Shown: positions 10,095-19,251 of the stretch, piece after piece
Layout: every line of letters begins with the position of its first letter
How positions within the stretch are numbered: the first letter of the stretch is position 1
Assembly (NCBI GenBank): GCA_041940305.1
Contig: JBGTSJ010000009.1
Span: 124,001-188,000 of the forward strand
Length of the DNA stretch: 64,000 bases
Reading direction: 5' to 3'
Source: JBGTSJ01 sp041940305
GTDB taxonomy: Bacteria > Planctomycetota > Planctomycetia > Planctomycetales > Planctomycetaceae
Made by a program: the position numbers and the translations under genes
The notes under the pieces: model-generated
What the model was told of the DNA's origin: nothing
What the model saw: the letters and a program-made list of their open reading frames with translations, nothing else
Database searches by the model: none

Positions 10095-10949
10095 ATGTTA
10101 CAGCGAATCGCAACCACCGGCCTCGCCGTGCTCGTGCTGGCCGGCAGCCTGCTAGCGCAGGAGGAAGAGCGCCCCCGCCGCGGCGATCGGGGGGACCGCG
10201 GAGAGCGAGGGGCCTTCAACTTCCGCGGCCCGGACCGCAACAGCTATCTCGGCCTGCTGCGGATGGACGCCGTTAAGGAAGAGCTGAAGATCACCGACGC
10301 CCAGCAGGAAGAGATCGACCGCATCGCGGAAGAGGCCCGCAATGCGCCCCCCGGCGATTTCCAGTTCGATCGTGACGCCTCTCCCGAGGAGCGCGCCGAG
10401 CAGTTTGCCGCGATGCGCGAAGCCGCGACCCAGCGCGAGGAAGAAGTCCGCACCAAGCTCTCGGGTGTCCTGGACGACACGCAGAACGCGCGCCTGCTCG
10501 GGATCTGGGTTCAGCGCGTCGGCCTCGACGCTCTCTCCAACGAGACCGTGGCGGCCAAGATCGGCCTGACGGATGATCAGAAGGCGCAGTTGGAGTCGCT
10601 GCGTGAAGAGCAGCGCCGGGCCTTCACGCCCCGCGGCGACCGTCCGCAGCCGGTCGAGGGTGAGCGTCCGCCCCGCGGAGAAGGCGAAAACCCATTCGCC
10701 CGCTTCGCCGAGCAGCGCCGTGAGGCCGAGGAAAAGACGATGGCCGTACTGACCGACGAGCAGAAGACGAAACTCGAGGAGTTGAAGGGCGAGGAGGTTG
10801 AGTTCCCGCGTCCGCAGTTCGGCAATCGCGAGCGGAATCGCGATGGAAATGATGGCGATCAGCCTCGCGGCGAACGCCGCCGTCCCGAACGCGACGACTC
10901 TGTCAACACCGAGAGCAGCCGCCCGCGCCGGCCCGCTTCGGACGAGTAG
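10095..10949 (+). CDS. Exported Spy/CpxP-like helical protein
   Basis: A 284-aa exported protein. The signal peptide (MLQRIATTGLAVLVLAGSLLA) is followed by a Gly/Arg/Asp-rich linker, then charged helices with LKITDAQQEEIDRIAEEA and, further on, KIGLTDDQKAQLESL and AVLTDEQKTKLEEL. These repeated L-T-D-x-Q-x-x-x-L units resemble the LTxxQ motif of Spy/CpxP periplasmic proteins. The tail is disordered and rich in Arg, Asp and Pro. A periplasmic chaperone or metal-sensing role is only suggested by family; the gene stands alone and is followed by a strong hairpin. Confidence 0.75.
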   Translation: MLQRIATTGLAVLVLAGSLLAQEEERPRRGDRGDRGERGAFNFRGPDRNSYLGLLRMDAVKEELKITDAQQEEIDRIAEEARNAPPGDFQFDRDASPEERAEQFAAMREAATQREEEVRTKLSGVLDDTQNARLLGIWVQRVGLDALSNETVAAKIGLTDDQKAQLESLREEQRRAFTPRGDRPQPVEGERPPRGEGENPFARFAEQRREAEEKTMAVLTDEQKTKLEELKGEEVEFPRPQFGNRERNRDGNDGDQPRGERRRPERDDSVNTESSRPRRPASDE

Positions 10950-10983
10950 TCAATTTCCACGATTGTCGCAGAAGTCTCTCGAC

Positions 10984-11019
10984 CAGGACCCCGGATTCTT
11001 TCCAGAATCCGGGGTCCTG
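10984..11019. terminator. 15-bp hairpin after the Spy-like gene
   Basis: A perfect 15-bp stem at 10984-10998 and 11005-11019 with loop TTTCCA; the stem core is ACCCCGGATTC. No clear U-tract follows. It has the same design as the ACCCGG-type hairpins at 28385, 39458 and 48759. Confidence 0.6.
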
Positions 11020-11098
11020 TCATTTGGTGGAACTTGAACCTCGTCCCCGGCGGTACCATGATCACATTGTGAGGTTATTGCCGGATGCGAGGGCGCGG

Positions 11099-12958
11099 AT
11101 GGTTGCTGAATACGACGTCCTCATCGTGGGGAGCGGCATTGCAGGATCGACGCTGGGTCTCGTCCTGGGAAAGGTCGGACTCCGCACTCTCGTCGTCGAG
11201 AAAGGGGCTCATCCCCGGTTCGCCATCGGTGAGTCCACCCTGCCGACTACCACGCTGCTGATGCGGCGGCTGGCTCGTGATTACGGCGTCCCCGAACTCG
11301 ACGACGTCTGTCACTACTTCGGACTGCGAAAACTCGGGCTCACCGCGTATCCGAAACAGCATTTCTGGTTTGGTTATCACCGGCCCGGCGAACCGCTGCA
11401 GGACGGAGACCAGCTGCTGTTCGACACGATCCGGCCACCGGTCGGTCCCGATGTCCACTTCCTGCGGTCGGACGTCGACGCCTACCTGACATCCCGTCTC
11501 CCGCACTACGGTGTCGACTACTCTGAGCGCACCGAGATCACCCGCTTCGAGCGGGCGGGCGATGCCTGGCGAGTCGGTCTGCAGACGCCGGCCGGTGAAC
11601 AATCGGTGCGCGTGCGGTTCACCGTTGACGCCTCCGGGCACGCCTCGTACTTCGCCAAGCGCCACGGACTCCGGGACAATCCCCCCCGGCTGACGACGAA
11701 CACCCGCTCGATCTTCAGCCACTTCCGCGGTGTCCGACCGCTCGAAGAGGCGATTGGTCGACCGCACCGCTATCACCGCGACCGCGACCGCGGCACGGTG
11801 CACCACTGCTTCGACGGGGGATGGCTGTGGGTGATCCCGTTTGACAACGGCATCACCAGCGTCGGACTTCAACTCGACAATGCGCGGCATCCGCTCGACC
11901 CCGGAATCTCGCCGGAAGTCGAACTGCACGACTGGATCTCGCGGTTCCCCACGATGCAGGCACACCTGGGCGACATGCGGGCGATTCGCCCGCTGACGCG
12001 GACCGGACGCGTGCAGTTCACCGCATCGCAGATCGTCGCCGATGGATTCATTCTCTCGCCGCATGCCGCGGGGTTCATCGACCCGCTGTACAGCACGGGC
12101 ATGCTGCTGACGATGGCCTTTATCAATCGCATTGTCCCGGTGCTGAAGCGGGCTGCCGCGGACGATGATTTCGCCGCTGAACGGCTCCGCCCGATCGAAG
12201 CGCTGTTCTTCGAAGAGCTGGCTCACATGGATCGGATCGTCGGCGGAACGTTCGCTTCGTTTCGCGACTTCGCGACGTTCAAGCAGTTCTGGCGGACGTT
12301 CGCCCATGCCAGCGCCGTCCAGTACTTCACCGGTGCCGCTGTGCCGACGGACTACTTTCTGGAGCATCCGCTGCTGTACGGCGCCGGGTACGCCGGCTGG
12401 CAGGAGACCGTCCGGAGCATGCACGCGATCGTCTGCGATTCGTCGCTCCCCGCGGACGCGGCAGCCGCACGCCTCAAAGACCTGATGGACGCAGTCCCGC
12501 ACGCCTTCCGCCAGGCCCGCTATGAGACCGCGCCGGGCACGCCTGTGCACCTCGACACGTGGAGCGATCAGCCTTATGTGATCCGGCACCTGCTCAAGTT
12601 CATCCAGCAGGAGGAGCTTAAAGGGAGTACGCGCCTGGCGCCGGCGGTGCCGATGCTGCTTGATGTCCTTGGATTGGGCGTGGGCCGCCCTGCCATGACC
12701 GTGAAATACTACGCCTCGAAGTTGCGTGGCAGCGGCTACCACCGCTGGATCGACCGCCTGAACGGCGCACCGGCGGACGTCCCGCAGTTTGAGGAGATTA
12801 CGCCAGTTCCGGAACCGGTGACGATCCGCGAAAACGGAACGATTCAGCGGGCTGATCCGGCTCATGCCCCCTTGAATGGCCCGCACGACGCCACGGATGC
12901 GGCCGCAGACCTTGAGATCGCCAGCGAACGCGGCGACAGTAGCCGCGTCACTCCTTGA
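11099..12958 (+). CDS. Flavin-dependent halogenase-like FAD oxidoreductase
   Basis: A 619-aa flavoprotein. The FAD-binding start is YDVLIVGSGIAGST (GxGxxG, about residues 5-18), followed by RFAIGESTLPTTTLLMRRL, a block typical of tryptophan/alkyl halogenases. About residue 240 it has GGWLWVIPF, matching the WxWxIP motif that marks flavin-dependent halogenases and blocks ordinary monooxygenation. A second FAD block, ILSPHAAGFIDPLYSTGM, follows. Lysines in LRKLGLTAYPKQH are candidates for the catalytic Lys, but this needs a structural alignment. The gene is 88 nt upstream of a membrane desaturase. The C-terminal 150 residues are not recognised. A non-halogenating reductase of the same superfamily remains possible. 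Confidence 0.75.
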   Translation: MVAEYDVLIVGSGIAGSTLGLVLGKVGLRTLVVEKGAHPRFAIGESTLPTTTLLMRRLARDYGVPELDDVCHYFGLRKLGLTAYPKQHFWFGYHRPGEPLQDGDQLLFDTIRPPVGPDVHFLRSDVDAYLTSRLPHYGVDYSERTEITRFERAGDAWRVGLQTPAGEQSVRVRFTVDASGHASYFAKRHGLRDNPPRLTTNTRSIFSHFRGVRPLEEAIGRPHRYHRDRDRGTVHHCFDGGWLWVIPFDNGITSVGLQLDNARHPLDPGISPEVELHDWISRFPTMQAHLGDMRAIRPLTRTGRVQFTASQIVADGFILSPHAAGFIDPLYSTGMLLTMAFINRIVPVLKRAAADDDFAAERLRPIEALFFEELAHMDRIVGGTFASFRDFATFKQFWRTFAHASAVQYFTGAAVPTDYFLEHPLLYGAGYAGWQETVRSMHAIVCDSSLPADAAAARLKDLMDAVPHAFRQARYETAPGTPVHLDTWSDQPYVIRHLLKFIQQEELKGSTRLAPAVPMLLDVLGLGVGRPAMTVKYYASKLRGSGYHRWIDRLNGAPADVPQFEEITPVPEPVTIRENGTIQRADPAHAPLNGPHDATDAAADLEIASERGDSSRVTP

Positions 12959-13046
12959 CGGGGGGCATGCGAACCAGATCGCTTGAATCCGATTCGCAAA
13001 TGCGGCCTTCGTACGCGGCACGCCCCGACTGTGAGTTTCGATTCCG

Positions 13047-13859
13047 ATGATTGAGACGACCCTCGATGCACCCGCCGCTGCCATCGCGGAGGGGGCGACG
13101 AAAGAGGAGATCTACACGACCGGCCGCGAGGCGGTTTCGTTCGAACTCCGCGCCACGCTGTTCCTGACGTCCATCTGGGCGCTGCTGATCTGTGCAATGG
13201 CCGGCTGGGTCCACCCCGTTGTTCTCATCCTCTGCCCGTGGCTGTACGTCCGGTTTGAGCTGTACTCTCACGAACTGCTGCATTGCCGCTCCGGCAAACA
13301 GCTCAACCCGATGCTCCGCTGGATGTCGGTCGGTCAGTCGATCTATCACATGGACTACGACGGCTACCGGCTCTACCACCTCGACCATCACCGGCATCTG
13401 AATACGAAGGACGATCCTGAGTATTATCTCGAGAGCGCGCCGCCGTGGCTGGCGCTGTTGAAGGCGATGGCGTGCATCGAGATGGGCGCTCTCCGCTATC
13501 TGCGGCTGTATCGTCGGGAATTCGGCTGGCGGGAGTGGTGGGACGTGGCCCTGCGGGCGGGTCTGTTCATCGGACTCTGGGTCTGGAACTGGCAGGTGTT
13601 CGCGATCTACTGGGTCACGCTCAGGCTCGGCATCGGCGTGGCGGACTTCTACTTCCACCACGTGCTGCATAACGAGAATCACCGTGTGGCGCGGATTTTC
13701 CGGGGACTCGACCGCAGCTTCCCGTGGCTGACCGGCGGCCTTCTCGGGCACGACAGCATCTCCATCCTCATCTGGCACGACGAGCACCACGCCTATCCGC
13801 GCGTCTCCGCCCGCTACCTTTCCCGACTGGCGCAATCGGAATCCGGCGGTACGGTGTAG
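13047..13859 (+). CDS. Membrane fatty-acid desaturase-like protein
   Basis: A 270-aa integral-membrane di-iron enzyme candidate. Three histidine boxes are visible: HELLH near residue 75, HLDHHRH near residue 113, and HDEHH near residue 245, with an extra HHVLHNENH before the last. Hydrophobic segments lie between them (TLFLTSIWALLICAMAG, VALRAGLFIGLWVWNW). The pattern fits the desaturase / beta-carotene hydroxylase superfamily, which inserts double bonds or hydroxyls using O2. With the upstream halogenase-like gene it may form a two-enzyme lipid- or pigment-tailoring unit (inference). Confidence 0.82.
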   Translation: MIETTLDAPAAAIAEGATKEEIYTTGREAVSFELRATLFLTSIWALLICAMAGWVHPVVLILCPWLYVRFELYSHELLHCRSGKQLNPMLRWMSVGQSIYHMDYDGYRLYHLDHHRHLNTKDDPEYYLESAPPWLALLKAMACIEMGALRYLRLYRREFGWREWWDVALRAGLFIGLWVWNWQVFAIYWVTLRLGIGVADFYFHHVLHNENHRVARIFRGLDRSFPWLTGGLLGHDSISILIWHDEHHAYPRVSARYLSRLAQSESGGTV

Positions 13860-13952
13860 AGTCCTGGTCTCATCGACCGGCCGAGCCCGCTGCTGACCTG
13901 GAGTTTGGCCGGCTTTCAAGCTATGTCCGGTGCGTTTCTCGGGGCCTGCTGC

Positions 13953-13975
13953 GCACGGCTGCTGCGAAGCCGTGC
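13953..13975. repeat. Hairpin between desaturase and leuS
   Basis: A perfect 8-bp stem GCACGGCT (13953-13960) and AGCCGTGC (13968-13975) with loop GCTGCGA. It lies in the gap upstream of leuS and may serve as a terminator for the desaturase gene or be a dispersed palindrome. Confidence 0.5.
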
Positions 13976-14075
13976 TACCCGTCTGCACTTAAGCTCAATA
14001 CACTTCGGCGCAGAATCGCTGCGCGCGAACACCGGCGCGCTTCTCGTGTCAGACTGTCGGAGTTGAGTCGGCCGC

Positions 14076-16850
14076 ATGCCTCGTTACGAGCCTAAACGCA
14101 TTGAAGCCCGCTGGCAGAAGTACTGGGAACAGCACGGCACGTTCGAAACGCCGAACGATCCGCCGGCCGGCTCCACGGGGAAGATGTACGTTCTCGACAT
14201 GTTCCCCTACCCCTCCGGCTCGGGGCTCCACGTCGGGCATCCGGAGGGGTACACGGCGACCGACATTATCTGCCGCTACAGCCGCATGCGCGGGAAGCAC
14301 GTGCTGCACCCTATGGGTTGGGACGCGTTCGGGCTGCCGGCCGAGCAGCACGCGATCCGCACCGGGACGCACCCGCGGATTACGACGTACAAGAACATCG
14401 AGACATTTCGCCGCCAGTTGAAGATGCTCGGCTTCAGCTACGACTGGAGCCGCGAGCTGTCGACGACGGATGAAGATTATTTCCGCTGGACGCAGTGGAT
14501 CTTTCTCGAGCTGTTCGATACGTGGTACGACGCGGCGCACGAGTGGAAGGGACCCGACGGCAGGACGCGGACCGGTAGGGGGCGCCCGATCAGCGAGCTT
14601 CCGATTCCGGACGACGTCCGGGCCTCCGGTGACGAGGCGGTCCGCCGTTACCAGGACAAGCACCGGCTGGCGTATGTCAGCGAAGCGCCAGTCAACTGGT
14701 GCCCGGCCCTCGGCACGGTGCTGGCCAACGAGGAGGTGATCGACGGCAAGAGCGAACGGGGCAGTCATCCTGTCACACGCATTCCCCTCCGCCAATGGAT
14801 GCTCCGGATCACCGCCTACGCCGACCGGCTGGTGAACGAGCTTGAGGATCTCGACTGGACCGAGTCGATCAAGGCGCTCCAGCGCAACTGGATCGGGCGG
14901 AGCACGGGGGCGGAAGTCGATTTCTTCATTGGTCCACCGGGACTCACAATTCGGGATGACAACGCCGGAAGCCGTGAGGTTTGGGATGCGTTTGATTCCT
15001 GGACCAACGCACGGGAAGAAAATGGGCTCCCGCCCACGCCAAATGAAGACTTCCTCCGGATCTACACCACCCGCCCCGACACTCTCTACGGGGCGACGTA
15101 CATGGTCGTTGCTCCGGAACATCCGATTGTGGAACGGATTACAACGCCCGACCGCCGCGAGGCGGTGACCGCGTATCGTGAGCAGGCTTCGCGCAAGAGC
15201 GATCTCGACCGCACCGATCTCGCCAAGGACAAAACGGGCGTCTTCACTGGGGCTTACGCCCTCAACCCGGTGAACGGCGAGCGGGTTCCGATATGGATCG
15301 CCGATTACGTCCTGATCAGCTACGGCACCGGCGCCATTATGGCCGTGCCGGGACACGACTTGCGCGACTGGGAGTTCGCCGTCAAGTTCGGCATCCCGGT
15401 GATCGAGGTCGTGAAACCGCCGGAGGGATACGCGCCGTCCCGCGAGGAGCAGGAAACGTTCGACCGTGCTCACGACGCTGGTCTTCAGGCCGTCGGATTT
15501 ACCGGCGTTCCGTTCGCTGGTGAAGGGACCGCCGTCAACTCTGGCGAGTACAACGGTCTTTCCACCGCCGAGTTCAAGCAGCGGATCACCGCCGATCTCG
15601 CTGCCCGCGGCCTGGGGCGTGAGGCCGTCAACTACCGTCTGCGCGACTGGCTCTTCTCCCGCCAGCATTTCTGGGGGGAACCGTTCCCGATCTGGCATGA
15701 ACTCGATGCCGACAGCCATCCGACCGGCCTGATGCGGGCCGAATCGCCGGGAGAACTTCCGGTCCGTCTCCCTGAGGACTTCGAGTTCAAACCCCACGGA
15801 CGGCCGGAGCCGCCACTGGAAGAAGCCCCCGAATCGTGGCTGTACAAGACGGCCGACGACGGCGTGCGTCTCAAGCGCGAAACCAACAGCATGCCGCAGT
15901 GGGCCGGCAGTTGCTGGTATTACCTCCGGTTCTGCGATCCACAGAACGAACACCGCTTCGTCGATCCGGATGTCGAGAAGTACTGGATGCCGGTGGACCT
16001 GTACATCGGCGGAGCCGAGCATGCCGTGCTGCACCTGCTCTACGCGCGGTTCTGGCACAAGTTGCTCTTCGACCGCGGACATGTCTCCACGCCCGAGCCG
16101 TTCCAGCGGCTGGTCAACCAGGGAATGATCCTCGGCGAGAACAACGAAAAGATGTCGAAGTCGCGCGGCAACGTCGTCAATCCGGACGACGTCGTCGCCG
16201 ACTACGGAGCGGATGCGCTCCGCCTGTACGAGATGTTCATGGGGCCGCTCGAACAGGTGAAGCCCTGGAGCATGAAAGGGGTGGAAGGCGTCTACCGCTT
16301 CCTCGGCCGCGTGTGGCGGATGTTCATCGACGAGCGGCGCGAGGACGTGGCCCTCTCGCCCGCCGTGCAGGACGTCCCGCCGACCGCCGATCAGGAACGG
16401 CTGCTCCACAAGACGATCAAGGCCGTCACCGAGGATATCGAGAAGCTCTCGCTGAATACGGCGATCAGCCGGATGATGGAGTTCTGCAACGAGCTCACAG
16501 GCAACGAAGTCCGTCCGCGCGCGGCACTCAAGCCCTTCGTGCTGCTCCTCTCCCCGTTTGCACCGCACCTCGCGGAGGAACTCTGGTCGGTTCTCGGACA
16601 TCCGGAGTCGCTCGCGTACGAGCCCTGGCCGACCTGGGATGAGTCCAAACTCGTCACCGACGAGATCGAGCTGCCGGTGCAGATCAGCGGCAAGGTCCGC
16701 GCCCGCATCCTCGTCCCCGCCGCGGCCGATGCGCAGGCGGTCGAGCAGCTCGCCCTCAATCACGAGACCGTCCAGAAGCAGCTCGCCGGCAAGACCGTGC
16801 AGAAAGTGATCGTGGTGCCGGGCCGGATGGTGAATATTGTGGCGAGTTAG
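14076..16850 (+). CDS. leuS: Leucine--tRNA ligase
   Basis: A 924-aa class I aminoacyl-tRNA synthetase charging tRNA-Leu. The HIGH motif appears as HVGH in FPYPSGSGLHVGHPEGYTA (about residues 44-62), and KMSKS is in NEKMSKSRGNVV near residue 690. The editing (CP1) domain holds the T-rich block IYTTRPDTLYGATYMVV. The C-terminal anticodon-binding and LeuRS-specific domains are present (LPVQISGKVRARILVP). Length is a little above the E. coli enzyme. The start ATG follows a 216-nt gap. Confidence 0.97.
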   Translation: MPRYEPKRIEARWQKYWEQHGTFETPNDPPAGSTGKMYVLDMFPYPSGSGLHVGHPEGYTATDIICRYSRMRGKHVLHPMGWDAFGLPAEQHAIRTGTHPRITTYKNIETFRRQLKMLGFSYDWSRELSTTDEDYFRWTQWIFLELFDTWYDAAHEWKGPDGRTRTGRGRPISELPIPDDVRASGDEAVRRYQDKHRLAYVSEAPVNWCPALGTVLANEEVIDGKSERGSHPVTRIPLRQWMLRITAYADRLVNELEDLDWTESIKALQRNWIGRSTGAEVDFFIGPPGLTIRDDNAGSREVWDAFDSWTNAREENGLPPTPNEDFLRIYTTRPDTLYGATYMVVAPEHPIVERITTPDRREAVTAYREQASRKSDLDRTDLAKDKTGVFTGAYALNPVNGERVPIWIADYVLISYGTGAIMAVPGHDLRDWEFAVKFGIPVIEVVKPPEGYAPSREEQETFDRAHDAGLQAVGFTGVPFAGEGTAVNSGEYNGLSTAEFKQRITADLAARGLGREAVNYRLRDWLFSRQHFWGEPFPIWHELDADSHPTGLMRAESPGELPVRLPEDFEFKPHGRPEPPLEEAPESWLYKTADDGVRLKRETNSMPQWAGSCWYYLRFCDPQNEHRFVDPDVEKYWMPVDLYIGGAEHAVLHLLYARFWHKLLFDRGHVSTPEPFQRLVNQGMILGENNEKMSKSRGNVVNPDDVVADYGADALRLYEMFMGPLEQVKPWSMKGVEGVYRFLGRVWRMFIDERREDVALSPAVQDVPPTADQERLLHKTIKAVTEDIEKLSLNTAISRMMEFCNELTGNEVRPRAALKPFVLLLSPFAPHLAEELWSVLGHPESLAYEPWPTWDESKLVTDEIELPVQISGKVRARILVPAAADAQAVEQLALNHETVQKQLAGKTVQKVIVVPGRMVNIVAS

Positions 16851-16878
16851 TCCGCTGTCCAAGGGACGCGAAATTATC

Positions 16879-16908
16879 TTGCAGCAGCGCCAGACAGTGT
16901 GGTATTAT
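16879..16908 (+). promoter_or_regulatory. Sigma-70-type promoter of the toxin/antitoxin-like pair
   Basis: TTGCAG (16879-16884), an 18-nt spacer, then TATTAT (16903-16908). Transcription would begin near 16915, about 20 nt before the first start codon. Confidence 0.55.
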
Positions 16909-16933
16909 ATTTCCACAGAGTGGGCCGCCAATC

Positions 16934-17188
16934 ATGTACGTCGAAGTCCTGCGGGATCTGGACGACGATCAGAACGGCAACGTGCAGCACATTGCCCAGC
17001 ACGGACTGACAAAGGACGACGTCGAGCATGCGCTGGCGAACGCATGGCATGAAGACGTGAGTGAGAGCAGCGGTCTGCCGCTGATTTTTGGGCCAGCGTG
17101 CGATCAGCGCGAGATCGTGGTGATCTTCGAGCAGATCGATGACACCCGCATCTATCCCGTCACCGCCTATCAACCGGAGTCGGAATGA
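16934..17188 (+). CDS. DUF4258/BrnT-like small protein, putative toxin
   Basis: An 84-aa protein. The order of blocks (HGLTKDDVEHAL, then SGLPLIFGPACDQREIVVIFEQI, then YPVTAY) matches the DUF4258 / BrnT-like fold often found as a toxin of type II toxin-antitoxin modules. Its stop overlaps the next gene's ATG by 4 nt (ATGA at 17185-17188), and a promoter lies just upstream. The toxin role is inferred from fold and partner only. Confidence 0.65.
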   Translation: MYVEVLRDLDDDQNGNVQHIAQHGLTKDDVEHALANAWHEDVSESSGLPLIFGPACDQREIVVIFEQIDDTRIYPVTAYQPESE

Positions 17189-17526
17189 TGGCCAACGAAA
17201 TCCGTCGCGTCAGTCGCGGGCGATCGCTGTCGGCCTCTGAAGCGAAAAAGTACGACGAACTGCGCAAGCAGGTAGGAAGGGACAAGCCTGCAATCTTGGC
17301 TCGCCGCAAGGCGCAGGCGGCGGTTGTAGAAGGGGTGCTGAATGAGTTGAAACAGGCTCGAGAGGCGGCAGGGCTGTCGCTGGCCGACATTCGCGACCGC
17401 ACGGGGATGGATCGCTCCGCGATCGCCAAGCTGGAGAATGGCGCAAGGGCGAACCCCACGCTCGAAACGCTGGTCCGCTATGCCGCCGCCGTCGGCAAAC
17501 GGCTCGTTGTTCAGGTGACAGACTGA
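17185..17526 (+). CDS. XRE-family HTH protein, putative antitoxin
   Basis: A 113-aa DNA-binding protein. The C-terminal half is a Cro/C1-type helix-turn-helix: LKQAREAAGLSLADIRDRTG, then MDRSAIAKLENGARANPTLETLVRYAAAVG split over the recognition helix. The N-terminal half is basic and helical and could be the toxin-binding part. It overlaps the upstream DUF4258-like gene by 4 nt. Such antitoxins usually repress their own operon. Confidence 0.75.
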   Translation: MMANEIRRVSRGRSLSASEAKKYDELRKQVGRDKPAILARRKAQAAVVEGVLNELKQAREAAGLSLADIRDRTGMDRSAIAKLENGARANPTLETLVRYAAAVGKRLVVQVTD

Positions 17527-17575
17527 GCCGGCTGGTCCACCGCCAGCTTTGCACAGCAGCGGTTGAAAGCCCAAG

Positions 17576-18049
17576 ATGTCAACCTGCAAACCTTGCCCGC
17601 TTGCCAGGGAACGGCCGCATCTGGCCTTCAAGCTCACCGGAGCTTGTTGCGTCCTGAATCTGCTCGGCATCGCAGCAACCATCGCACTGCACTTCGTCTA
17701 TTGGCCGACACTGCCGCTCAATGTGAGCTACGCTGTGACCGTCTTTTTTGGAGTCGTGGCGGTGTTTCTGGCCGCCGGAAACCTGCTCATCGCAGCGCAC
17801 CGCGATCGTGTGGGCCCAGGTAGTCCCTCCTGCTTCCCGATGGCCTGCGGCCTTGCCGCCGGATTTGCGGCCGCTCACTACTTCACATCCCATCCAAAAC
17901 TGTCCGGGGCTGTTGCGTTGGTGGTCGCTGAGACCGTCCAGGCGATCCTGATGCTCGCTATGCTGCGGTTGCTCCATGCGGCCCATCGTGGTCCAACCCA
18001 CCAATCATCGCCATGTGGCACTGAAGGTGATCGCGAAGGTGCCCTCTAG
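17576..18049 (+). CDS. Small membrane protein, unknown function
   Basis: A 157-aa protein with four predicted hydrophobic segments (around CCVLNLLGIAATIALHF, SYAVTVFFGVVAVFLAAG, ACGLAAGFAAAHYF and VALVVAETVQAILMLAML). Two cysteine pairs stand near the N-terminus (CKPC). It follows the toxin/antitoxin-like pair by 50 nt and precedes dnaA. I do not recognise the family. Confidence 0.5.
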   Translation: MSTCKPCPLARERPHLAFKLTGACCVLNLLGIAATIALHFVYWPTLPLNVSYAVTVFFGVVAVFLAAGNLLIAAHRDRVGPGSPSCFPMACGLAAGFAAAHYFTSHPKLSGAVALVVAETVQAILMLAMLRLLHAAHRGPTHQSSPCGTEGDREGAL

Positions 18050-18159
18050 ACAGTTGACCTCGGACTTATTCATCCGTGCAGTCGCTACTCCGGTTTACTC
18101 GTTGTAGAATCCGCCGCACGTTTCGCTGAGGTCCAGTCGCTCCTGTCCGAGGACCTGCC

Positions 18160-19251
18160 GTGGCCCGGTCGCCGGCCCTTCGCCGCACAAGCACGCTCGA
18201 ATCCGCGCCGTTTCTCGTGCTCAGCGAGAACCAGCTTGCGTACGCAGCCGTCAGCAATCTGACGCAGCCGCACACTTCCCGCGCTTGCCCGGTCGTGACA
18301 GTGTACGGCCAGCCGGGCTGCGGGAAGTCGCACCTGGCCCACCATCTGATTGCCCAATTCATGCGGCAGCACCGGCAGGCGGGCGCGACGCATATCACCG
18401 CGGCCGAATTTGCCGCGGAATGGAGCGAAGCGGTCAAATCCCGCACGATCGCGGCTTTCGAGGAGATGTACGGGGCGCTTGACCTGCTCGTCTGCGAAGA
18501 TCTGCAGGACCTCCGGAATCGCAGCGGCGCTCAGGAAGCCCTCGTTTCGCAGATTGATGAATTCGCTTCGCGCGGTGCGCGAGTGCTGCTCACGTGCTCA
18601 GGACCGCCGGGGGAGTTGGCCGGACTCTCCCCACGGCTGACCAACCGCTGCCACGGGGGCGTCTGCATCCGGATCGACGTGCCTGGGCGGCCGGGACGGC
18701 TCAAGCTGTTGCGGCATTTCGCGTCCCAGCAGCAGGTGCCGGTTCCGCTCGATGTCCTGGAGTATCTCGCCGCGCATGGTCCGTCGACGCCGCGGGAACT
18801 CCGGGGGACGATGACACAACTGCTGCAACTGGCCCAGCAGCGGAGACGTGCGGTCGACCTGCCACTCGCTCAAAGCCTGCTCGGGGACGACCCGGCGAAG
18901 GGGACGCGGCCGGTCTCCGAGATCGCCCGCGAAGTCGCGCGGCAGTTCGGCGTGACGCTGCGGGTGCTGCGGTCCGAATCCCGGACGGCCTCAGCCGTCG
19001 TGCCCCGCCAGGCGGCGATGTACCTGTCGCGTGAGTTGACCGATTCCCCTTATGCGGAGATCGGCGCCTATTTCGCCGGCCGCAGTCACAGCACCGTATC
19101 GCACGCCTGCCAACGGTTTGAAGAACTGCTGGAGACCGACCCGAAACTGCATGCGCTGGCGGAGACGATCCGCCGCCGGCTAGCACGTCCGGGCGTCTCC
19201 CGTCGACAACCTGTGGACGGCGCCCGGAGGCGTCGCGCAGCCGGCGCGTGA
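18160..19251 (+). CDS. dnaA: Chromosomal replication initiator DnaA, short divergent form
   Basis: A 363-aa AAA+ initiator. Walker A is GQPGCGKSH (about residues 50-58). Walker B is DLLVCED, a departure from the usual LLIDD. LSPRLTNRCHGGVCIRI corresponds to the arginine-finger region and RELRGTMTQLL to sensor II. The C-terminal DNA-binding domain IV is well preserved (RQAAMYLSRELTDSPYAEIG, then GRSHSTVSHACQRF). Domain I, which binds DnaB and DiaA in E. coli, is missing, and the protein is about 100 residues short. The GTG start has GAGGA 6 nt upstream. The position just before dnaN supports the identity; a DnaA-like paralogue remains possible. Confidence 0.85.
   Translation: MARSPALRRTSTLESAPFLVLSENQLAYAAVSNLTQPHTSRACPVVTVYGQPGCGKSHLAHHLIAQFMRQHRQAGATHITAAEFAAEWSEAVKSRTIAAFEEMYGALDLLVCEDLQDLRNRSGAQEALVSQIDEFASRGARVLLTCSGPPGELAGLSPRLTNRCHGGVCIRIDVPGRPGRLKLLRHFASQQQVPVPLDVLEYLAAHGPSTPRELRGTMTQLLQLAQQRRRAVDLPLAQSLLGDDPAKGTRPVSEIAREVARQFGVTLRVLRSESRTASAVVPRQAAMYLSRELTDSPYAEIGAYFAGRSHSTVSHACQRFEELLETDPKLHALAETIRRRLARPGVSRRQPVDGARRRRAAGA

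Noticed and set aside
11075..13084. Minus-strand open frame of 669 codons
   Set aside because: Antisense to the halogenase-like gene; composition is that of a shadow frame.
14049..16862. Minus-strand open frame of 937 codons
   Set aside because: Exact shadow of leuS; no domain or ribosome site.
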